Shown here piece by piece: positions 1-5,419 of a DNA stretch of 5,419 nucleotides (positions are counted from its first letter, which is position 1; each line of letters begins with the position of its first letter). A program made the position numbers and the translations under genes. The notes under the pieces were generated by a model that was not told the origin of the DNA, made no database searches, and saw only the letters and a list, made by a program, of their open reading frames with translations. Source of the stretch: an uncultured Collinsella sp. (GTDB lineage: Bacteria; Actinomycetota; Coriobacteriia; Coriobacteriales; Coriobacteriaceae); contig CAUAEH010000070.1 of assembly GCA_958427975.1 (NCBI GenBank), forward strand, positions 1-5,419. Reading direction: 5' to 3'.

Positions 1-1494
<1,494 letters not shown>

Positions 1495-1496
1495 TC

Positions 1497-2339
1497 ATGT
1501 CCGCTCGTAAAGCTCGCACGGAGGCGGCTGCCGCTGGCGCCGCCCCCGTTGACTCTGAGGAGAAGGACGTGAAGATTCCCGTAGAGGCCGTCGACGATAC
1601 CGAGGCCAACGAGGCCGAGGCCGCCGAGGCTGCCGAGAACCAGGTAGAGGATTCCAACAAGGAGGCGACGATGACCGAGGACGAGATGGTGGAAGCTGCT
1701 ATCCGCGCCGGTGAGGAAGCCGCCGACAACGACTTTAAGCTCAAGTTCGAGCAGGCCCAAAAGGAGCTTGCCGACGTGCGCAATGAGCTCGATGCTGCGG
1801 CAGAGGCTCAGAAGGCCGCCGAGGACAAGGCAAAGGACGCCACCGAGCGCACCGCCCGCCTACAGGCCGACTGGGAGAACTTCCGTCGCCGTACCGCCAA
1901 CGAGCGTATCGCCGAGCGCGAGCGCGCGACCGAGAAGCTCGTCACTGCCCTGCTGCCGGTGGTTGACGATATCGAGCGTGCAATCGACCATGCCCGCAGC
2001 CAGGAGCTTTCCGACGACTTTAAGCAGTTCGTCGATGGCGTTGACGCGGTGCATGCCAAGCTGCTCGATGTGTTTGCGCACGAGGGCGTTGAGCCCATCG
2101 ACCCCAAGGGCGAGGCGTTCGATCCGCTCGAGCACCAGGCCGTGGGGCGTGTCGAGGACGCATCGCAGTACGACGAGACCGTCAACGACGTGTACCAGAA
2201 GGGCTACCGCATGGCGGACCGCATTCTGCGCTCCGCGATGGTGACGGTGACCTACGGTGGCGAGAAGCGCCCCGCACCGGAGCCCGAAGCGGCGCCCGAG
2301 GATGCCGCGGCCGATACGGCCGAGAGCACCGAGGAGTAA
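1497..2339 (+). CDS. grpE: Nucleotide exchange factor GrpE
   Basis: GrpE dimers release ADP from DnaK and so reset the chaperone cycle. As called, the protein has 280 residues, long for the family (E. coli about 197). Residues 1 to about 80 are an acidic Ala/Glu-rich stretch that looks disordered. A long charged coiled coil (about 82-130) leads into the conserved core: LLPVVDDIERAIDHA (about 152-166), a segment with FDPLEHQAVGRVED, and the C-terminal beta-wing GYRMADRILRSAMVTV (from 236). The gene begins 2 nt after dnaK, where only a modest GAGGA (1483-1487) precedes the ATG, so translation is probably coupled to dnaK. An in-frame ATG at 1671 (Met59) has a much better ribosome-binding site and would give a more typical 222-residue protein. 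The start is therefore uncertain, but the identity is not. A strong hairpin terminator follows the stop codon within 10 nt. Confidence 0.96.
   Translation: MSARKARTEAAAAGAAPVDSEEKDVKIPVEAVDDTEANEAEAAEAAENQVEDSNKEATMTEDEMVEAAIRAGEEAADNDFKLKFEQAQKELADVRNELDAAAEAQKAAEDKAKDATERTARLQADWENFRRRTANERIAERERATEKLVTALLPVVDDIERAIDHARSQELSDDFKQFVDGVDAVHAKLLDVFAHEGVEPIDPKGEAFDPLEHQAVGRVEDASQYDETVNDVYQKGYRMADRILRSAMVTVTYGGEKRPAPEPEAAPEDAAADTAESTEE
1659..1673 (+). promoter_or_regulatory. Strong internal Shine-Dalgarno and alternative grpE start
   Basis: AAGGAGG at 1659-1665 is a near-ideal Shine-Dalgarno sequence, 5 nt before an in-frame ATG at 1671. It is better placed than the GAGGA in front of the ATG at 1497. 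Initiation here would make a GrpE of 222 residues lacking the first 58. The motif also encodes ordinary residues (NKEAT), so it could be a chance product of Lys-Glu codons. Whether ribosomes start here is inference. Confidence 0.45.
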
Positions 2340-2344
2340 TTGAG

Positions 2345-2376
2345 AAGGGCCCCGGGGCAACACCCGGGGCCCTTTT
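2345..2376 (+). terminator. Intrinsic terminator after grpE
   Basis: A perfect 10-bp G+C stem pairs 2347-2356 with 2363-2372 around a 6-nt loop. Two A-T pairs extend it at the base (AA at 2345-2346), and TTTT follows (2373-2376). It begins 6 nt after the grpE stop codon. This is a textbook Rho-independent terminator, although the T tract is short. Because it stands between grpE and dnaJ, it should end or attenuate dnaK-grpE transcription before dnaJ. Confidence 0.85.
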
Positions 2377-2383
2377 AACCTTG

Positions 2384-2527
2384 ACCTGCCATTTGGGGAC
2401 GGGGTAGAAATGGCAGATTTCGTCTCTTGACAAGGCGCCGCCATGTGCATGCGCATGTGCGTCGCCGTTGTCAAGAGTGCGAGTATGAGTAAATCTGCCA
2501 TTTCTACCCCGTCCCCAAATGGCAGGT
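2384..2527. repeat. 144-bp nested inverted-repeat (REP/MITE-like) element between grpE and dnaJ
   Basis: The outer arms 2384-2420 and 2491-2527 are perfect 37-bp inverted copies. Each arm is itself a hairpin: CTGCCATTT (2386-2394) pairs with AAATGGCAG (2408-2416) around the 13-nt loop 2395-2407, which begins GGGGACG. The right arm repeats this in inverse at 2495-2503 and 2517-2525. An inner inverted repeat, CTCTTGACAA (2424-2433) with TTGTCAAGAG (2468-2477), encloses a centre with the palindrome CATGCGCATG. Spacers between inner and outer repeats are unequal (3 and 13 nt). No coding sequence or transposase is visible inside. The element starts 8 nt after the terminator and ends just before the dnaJ ribosome-binding site. 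The mobile or REP-like nature is inferred from structure and from the related repeat near 4200. Confidence 0.85.
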
Positions 2528-2532
2528 ACTAG

Positions 2533-2542
2533 AGGAGAGGAG
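2533..2542 (+). promoter_or_regulatory. Tandem Shine-Dalgarno of dnaJ
   Basis: Two AGGAG motifs, at 2533-2537 and 2538-2542, stand next to each other. The second is 5 nt before the ATG at 2548 and fixes the dnaJ start. The first begins only 6 nt after the right arm of the inverted-repeat element, so the site remains outside that hairpin if the element folds in mRNA. Confidence 0.75.
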
Positions 2543-2547
2543 CTACG

Positions 2548-3513
2548 ATGGCTGCAGGCAAAACCTTCTATGACATCCTGGGCGTATCCAAGAGCGCCTC
2601 CGACAAAGAGATCAAGAGCGCGTTTCGCAAGCTTGCGCAAAAATATCACCCCGATGCCGGCGGCGACGAGGCCAAGTTTAAGGAGATTAGCGAGGCCTAC
2701 GAGACGCTTTCGGACGAGAAGAAGCGCAAAGAGTACGACCAGATGCTCATGTTCGGCGGCATGCCGGGCGCGGGCGGCGCGTATAGCGGTGGCTACGGCG
2801 CCGGTGCCGGCGCGAGCGGCTGGGGCGATATCTTCGACAGTATCTTTAGCGGCAACGGCGCCTGGGGCAGCGACTGGGGCTCGGGCTTTGCCGGGGCTGC
2901 AGGCGCTGCCGGTGCCGGCGCGGGCCGCAGCCGTGCTCGCAAGGGCGGCGACCTGTCGCTGACCGTCGATGTGACGGCCGAGGACGCGTTTCGCGGCGTG
3001 ACGCACAAGGTCACCTACCGCATTCCCTCGACGGGCGAGCAGCAGACCATCACGGTCTCGGTGCCTGCGGGCGCGGTCGACGGCGGCAAATTGCGTTACA
3101 AGCGCCGTGGCGAGTACGGCGTTGCCGGCGGCGAGCGCGGCGACCTGGTCGTGACCACGCATGTGGAGGAGCATCCGCTGTTTAAGCGTAAAGGTGCCGA
3201 CGTGACCATGGAGGTGCCGATCTCGGTCTATGAGGCGGCGCTCGGCTGCACGGTGGACGTGCCGACGCCCGGCGGTGCGACGGTTCGTTTGAAGGTGCCC
3301 GCGGGTACCCAGACGGGCAAGAAGTTCCGCTTTAAGGAAATGGGGGCGCCCGACGTTAAGCACCGTGGCCGCACGGGCGCGCTGCTCGTCGAGATCAAGG
3401 TGCAGGTCCCCACGAACCTATCCGATGACGAGCGCGATGCCATGACCAAGCTGCGCGAGGCCGACACGCGCGATTATCGCGAGAAGGTCAACCGTTACAA
3501 GGCGACGTACTAG
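2548..3513 (+). CDS. dnaJ: Class-B J-domain co-chaperone (DnaJ/CbpA-like, no zinc finger)
   Basis: A J-protein that loads substrate onto DnaK and stimulates its ATPase; it has 321 residues. The J-domain spans about residues 5-68, with the essential HPD tripeptide at 34-36 (YHPDAGGDE) and the helix IV segment KRKEYDQM. A Gly/Ala/Ser-rich linker with repeated Trp and Phe (about 70-132) follows. Two beta-rich substrate-binding C-terminal domains come next (about 133-215 and 216-290), then a short charged tail. The four CXXCXGXG zinc-binding repeats of classical DnaJ are absent; the only cysteine is in LGCTVDV. The architecture is that of CbpA/DnaJB-type proteins. The position between grpE and hspR supports the dnaJ symbol, but a classical zinc-finger DnaJ may be encoded elsewhere. 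A terminator and a repeat element separate it from grpE. No convincing promoter is visible upstream, so read-through may supply its expression. Confidence 0.93.
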   Translation: MAAGKTFYDILGVSKSASDKEIKSAFRKLAQKYHPDAGGDEAKFKEISEAYETLSDEKKRKEYDQMLMFGGMPGAGGAYSGGYGAGAGASGWGDIFDSIFSGNGAWGSDWGSGFAGAAGAAGAGAGRSRARKGGDLSLTVDVTAEDAFRGVTHKVTYRIPSTGEQQTITVSVPAGAVDGGKLRYKRRGEYGVAGGERGDLVVTTHVEEHPLFKRKGADVTMEVPISVYEAALGCTVDVPTPGGATVRLKVPAGTQTGKKFRFKEMGAPDVKHRGRTGALLVEIKVQVPTNLSDDERDAMTKLREADTRDYREKVNRYKATY

Positions 3514-3524
3514 GGCGGTCGTGG

Positions 3525-3552
3525 CGCACACCCGCGCCCGCGGGCTTATGAT
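3525..3552 (+). promoter_or_regulatory. Possible weak promoter upstream of hspR
   Basis: TATGAT (3547-3552) matches the -10 consensus at five of six positions and lies 33 nt before the hspR start. The best -35, CGCACA (3525-3530) at 16-nt spacing, matches only three of six. A perfect 10-bp palindrome, GCCCGCGGGC (3536-3545), fills the spacer. Such a promoter would let hspR be made separately from dnaJ. The -35 is poor and chance occurrence is quite possible. Confidence 0.3.
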
Positions 3553-3585
3553 GGACGATAACGAGACGGAAAGGGGTCAGGTGGC

Positions 3586-4002
3586 ATGGCCGAGGACAAT
3601 AGGAATAAACCGCTGTACATGATCAGCGTGGCGGCCGAGTTGACCGGCATGCATCCGCAGACTCTGCGCGTCTACGAGTCCAAGGGCTTGGTGAACCCCC
3701 AGCGCTCGGGCGGCAACACGCGCCTGTATTCGCGTGCCGATATTGAGCGTCTGGAGCTCATCAACCAACTGACCGACGAGGGCATCAACCTCGCCGGCGT
3801 GGTGCGCATCCTCGATATGAAGGAGCGTGCCGAGGAGCGCGATCGCGAGAACGAGAAGCTCCGCGCCCGCGTGCGCCAGCTCGAGGACGAGCTGCACGAG
3901 TACAAGATGCAGAAGAAGATCACCGCCCTGGCCCCGCGCGACGGCTCGGTTAACCCCGAACAGGTCATGCGCAAGCTGCTGGGTGCCGGCGGGGATTTGT
4001 AG
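3586..4002 (+). CDS. hspR: HspR, MerR-family heat-shock repressor
   Basis: DNA-binding autoregulator of the dnaK cluster. In characterised actinobacteria HspR binds HAIR inverted repeats upstream of dnaK, with DnaK acting as co-repressor. This protein has 138 residues, normal for the family. The N-terminal MerR winged-helix domain spans about 10-78. It contains ISVAAELTGMHPQTLRVYE (13-31), the GNTRLYS wing (43-49) and EGINLAGVVRILDM (65-78), all highly characteristic of HspR. A charged coiled coil (about 79-112) and a short tail follow. There are no cysteines, so no metal or redox sensing of the usual MerR kind. The ATG at 3586 has a purine-rich GGAAAGGGG (3568-3576) 9 nt upstream. The gene is 72 nt downstream of dnaJ with no terminator between them, so cotranscription is likely. 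No canonical HAIR site is visible in this window. Confidence 0.94.
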   Translation: MAEDNRNKPLYMISVAAELTGMHPQTLRVYESKGLVNPQRSGGNTRLYSRADIERLELINQLTDEGINLAGVVRILDMKERAEERDRENEKLRARVRQLEDELHEYKMQKKITALAPRDGSVNPEQVMRKLLGAGGDL

Positions 4003-4029
4003 TTACGCGGTTTTACCAAACCGCGTAAC
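4002..4029. repeat. Perfect 12-bp inverted repeat at the hspR stop codon
   Basis: GTTACGCGGTTT (4002-4013) is exactly complementary to AAACCGCGTAAC (4018-4029) across the 4-nt loop TACC. The first base is the last base of the hspR stop codon TAG. No T tract follows, so it is not a normal intrinsic terminator. It could stabilise the mRNA 3' end, be a protein-binding palindrome, or belong to a dispersed repeat. The sequence alone does not decide. Confidence 0.75.
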
Positions 4030-4071
4030 GGGCCGACGCTGCGCGCCGCCCAGGGCGACAATTTGTCATTC

Positions 4072-4113
4072 AAAAGGCAAGGCATGACCAGAAGGTCTAT
4101 GCCTTGCCTTTTT
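4072..4113 (+). terminator. Intrinsic terminator of the dnaJ-hspR unit
   Basis: A 14-bp perfect stem pairs 4072-4085 with 4099-4112. Inside it GACC (4086-4089) pairs with GGTC (4094-4097) around AGAA, leaving one bulged T at 4098. TTTTT (4109-4113) closes the structure. It lies 70 nt after the hspR stop codon. The left arm begins with AAAA, so it could also work for transcription on the other strand, though no convergent gene is visible. Confidence 0.9.
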
Positions 4114-4193
4114 CATGCCAACTTGTACGTTCTGGACGGCGCTCGCTGCCCGTCCTCTGCCTGCGGCGTTGCCTTGCTCCGGATACGGTAGGG
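4114..4193. other. Non-coding spacer between hspR terminator and repeat element
   Basis: I recognise no gene here. The only structure seen is a 6-bp inverted repeat, GGACGG (4134-4139) with CCGTCC (4150-4155), around a 10-nt loop. The spacer ends in GGTAGGGTAG (4187-4196), which runs into the first hairpin of the repeat element. It could be degraded repeat sequence. Confidence 0.4.
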
Positions 4194-4293
4194 TAGTCAT
4201 TGGGGACGTTCTTAAATGACTAGTCAAAGGGGACACTCTTGCGGCACTTGGCAGTTGGGGACGTTCCTTTTGTGCCGGCACTTTGGGACACTC
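4194..4293. repeat. Two-copy 37-nt GGGGAC scaffold repeat with different palindromic cores
   Basis: Unit 1 (4202-4238) and unit 2 (4257-4293) are both 37 nt long and start 55 nt apart. Each has GGGGACGTTC, a 5-nt A/T-rich spacer, a 10-bp perfect palindrome, 2 nt, and then GGGGACACTC (TGGGACACTC in unit 2). The palindromes are unrelated: TGACTAGTCA (4217-4226) and GTGCCGGCAC (4272-4281). Upstream of each unit is a segment complementary to part of its own palindrome. TAGTCATT (4194-4201) pairs with AATGACTA (4215-4222) around a 13-nt loop; CGGCAC (4242-4247) pairs with GTGCCG (4272-4277). No ORF is associated. It resembles REP-like dispersed palindromes and shares its hairpin design with the element upstream of dnaJ. 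Its function is unknown. Confidence 0.75.
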
Positions 4294-4446
4294 CTTGTCA
4301 GGAGAGTGATGCGAGGTGCTCGTCCTATGCTTTACCGAGATAAAGTGAACGTGCAGATTCGTAACCCGCTGGCAACCGTTCTATGGCACGATATTGAACG
4401 AATGTATGCTATGCGCCCGAGCCTTTCGGGCAGAGTGGGAGACAGT
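4294..4446 (+). promoter_or_regulatory. Leader region of the hydratase gene
   Basis: This stretch should hold the promoter of the downstream gene, but I find no clear -35/-10 pair. The best -10-like motif is TATGCT (4405-4410), four of six matches with no good -35. A 6-bp hairpin, GCCCGA (4415-4420) with TCGGGC (4426-4431) around 5 nt, lies just before the ribosome-binding site GGGAG (4437-4441). That site is 5 nt from the ATG at 4447. A weak stem CTTTA/TAAAG (4330-4345) is also present. Confidence 0.35.
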
Positions 4447-5419
4447 ATGGTTAAGCTGTACGAGGACGGCATCTACCTGCGCGGCGGCAGCGAGGTTGTG
4501 CCTGCGGCCGAGGCTGCCGAGCGCGGTATTACGCAGACGCCTGAAGATGCCAAGCGCGGCACCATCGCGTATTCGATCCTCCAGGCACACAATACGTCTG
4601 GCGACCCAGAGGCACTCAAGATTCGCTTCGACGCCATGGCGAGCCACGACATCACCTTCGTTGGCATCATCCAGACGGCGCGCGCCTCGGGCATGGAGCA
4701 GTTCCCGCTGCCTTACGTGCTCACCAACTGCCACAACTCGCTGTGCGCCGTGGGCGGCACCATCAACGAGGATGACCATGTCTTTGGCCTTTCCGCGGCC
4801 AAGAAGTACGGCGGCATCTTCGTTCCGCCCCATATCGCCGTCATTCACTCCTTTATGCGCGAGAACTTCGCCGGTTGCGGCAAGATGATTCTGGGTTCCG
4901 ACTCGCACACCCGCTATGGCGCCCTGGGCACCATGGCCGTGGGCGAGGGCGGAGGCGAGCTGGCAAAGCAGCTGCTGCGCGACACCTACGATGTCGCCTA
5001 TCCCGGCGTCGTGGCCATCTACCTCACGGGTGCCCCGCGCCCCGGCGTCGGCCCGCACGACGTGGCGCTCGCCATCATCCGCGCCGTCTTTGCCAAGGGC
5101 TACGTCAAGAACAAGGTCATGGAGTTTGTGGGCCCGGGTATCGCGAACATGACGACCGACTACCGCAACGGCGTCGATGTCATGACCACCGAGACCACCT
5201 GCCTGTCGAGCATCTGGGCTACCGACGAGGACACACACGCGTTTTTGACCATGCACGGCCGCGGCGACGACTACCGCGAGCTCAAGCCCGCCGATGTCGC
5301 CTACTACGACGGCTGCGTCGAGGTCGATCTGTCGAGCGTCAAGCCCATGATCGCGCTGCCGTTCCATCCTTCCAACGGCTTCGAGATTGCCGAGCTCAAC
5401 GAGAATCTCGAGGACATCC
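4447..5419 (+). CDS. Aconitase-superfamily hydratase (YbhJ-like), 3'-truncated by the window edge
   Basis: The frame is open from the ATG at 4447 to the window end, giving 324 residues, probably under half of a protein of about 750. The aconitase/isopropylmalate isomerase fold is shown by SDSHTRYGALGTMAVGEGGGE (DSHT at 152-155). This matches the active-site DSHT and glycine-rich loop of aconitases. LTNCHNS (His96) and ETTCLSSIWATDEDT (Cys252) fall where substrate-binding segments occur in the family. The CxxC ligands expected for a [4Fe-4S] cluster would lie beyond the window, so cluster binding cannot be checked. Overall it most resembles the uncharacterised 'putative hydratase' group (E. 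coli YbhJ) rather than citrate-cycle aconitase; the substrate is unknown. The start is supported by GGGAG 5 nt upstream; an in-frame ATG at 4411 lies in a hairpin and is less likely. A terminator and a repeat region separate the gene from hspR, so it is likely an independent unit. Confidence 0.88.
   Translation, partial: MVKLYEDGIYLRGGSEVVPAAEAAERGITQTPEDAKRGTIAYSILQAHNTSGDPEALKIRFDAMASHDITFVGIIQTARASGMEQFPLPYVLTNCHNSLCAVGGTINEDDHVFGLSAAKKYGGIFVPPHIAVIHSFMRENFAGCGKMILGSDSHTRYGALGTMAVGEGGGELAKQLLRDTYDVAYPGVVAIYLTGAPRPGVGPHDVALAIIRAVFAKGYVKNKVMEFVGPGIANMTTDYRNGVDVMTTETTCLSSIWATDEDTHAFLTMHGRGDDYRELKPADVAYYDGCVEVDLSSVKPMIALPFHPSNGFEIAELNENLEDI

Noticed and set aside
2427..2432. TTGACA as a -35 box for dnaJ
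   Set aside because: No -10-like hexamer lies 15-19 nt downstream; the 4/6 match TATGAG at 2484 is much too far away. The sequence is part of an inverted repeat.
2424..2477. CTTGAC/GTCAAG inverted half-sites as an HspR HAIR operator
   Set aside because: The established HAIR consensus is CTTGAGT-N7-ACTCAAG. Here the half-sites differ and are 34 nt apart, so they fit better as the inner arms of the repeat element.
2182..3363. Long open frame of 393 codons on the minus strand opposite grpE and dnaJ
   Set aside because: It is a shadow of GC-rich codons in dnaJ, crosses the terminator and repeat element, and shows low-complexity Ala/Arg/His content with no recognisable domain.
4202..4293. CRISPR array
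   Set aside because: There are only two units, the conserved blocks are 10 nt, the centres are palindromes rather than spacers, and no cas gene is visible.
4411..4413. In-frame ATG as an earlier hydratase start
   Set aside because: It adds 12 residues of hairpin-derived sequence with no clear ribosome-binding site; the ATG at 4447 has GGGAG at good spacing.
4614..4620. ACTCAAG as a HAIR half-site
   Set aside because: It lies inside the hydratase coding sequence and has no matching CTTGAGT upstream.
4381..5367. Long open frame of 328 codons on the minus strand opposite the hydratase gene
   Set aside because: The + strand encodes clear aconitase-family motifs with a good ribosome-binding site; the antisense product has no recognisable domain.

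Overview
This is a high-GC actinobacterial window. The gene order dnaK-grpE-dnaJ-hspR, with a MerR-family HspR at the end, is the classical actinobacterial heat-shock cluster. Protein style and the intergenic 'GGGGAC' repeats resemble Coriobacteriia (a Collinsella-like gut actinobacterium). That genus-level guess rests on recollection and is not proven by the sequence.

Layout, all genes on the + strand. A 5'-truncated dnaK (1-1494) is followed after 2 nt by grpE (1497-2339). A strong intrinsic terminator (about 2345-2376) and a 144-bp nested inverted-repeat element (2384-2527) then separate grpE from dnaJ (2548-3513), which encodes a class-B J-protein without zinc fingers. After a 72-nt gap comes hspR (3586-4002), with a perfect hairpin at its stop codon and a long terminator at 4072-4113. 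The remaining gap to 4446 carries a second repeat element (4194-4293). The window ends inside an aconitase-superfamily hydratase gene (4447 to beyond 5419), which looks like a separate transcription unit.

DnaK, GrpE and DnaJ form one ATP-driven folding machine: the J-protein delivers substrate and stimulates ATP hydrolysis, and GrpE exchanges the nucleotide. HspR is the expected feedback repressor of the cluster. Its usual operator would lie upstream of dnaK, outside this window.

The most unusual content is intergenic. Two separate loci carry hairpins of one design: a GGGGACG-starting loop, 13 nt long at both loci, closed by stems of unrelated sequence. In the second locus a 37-nt scaffold occurs twice with a different 10-bp palindrome in its centre each time. 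This looks like a REP/MITE-like family, and no transposase is visible here. I see no CRISPR array, tRNA, rRNA or complete insertion sequence.
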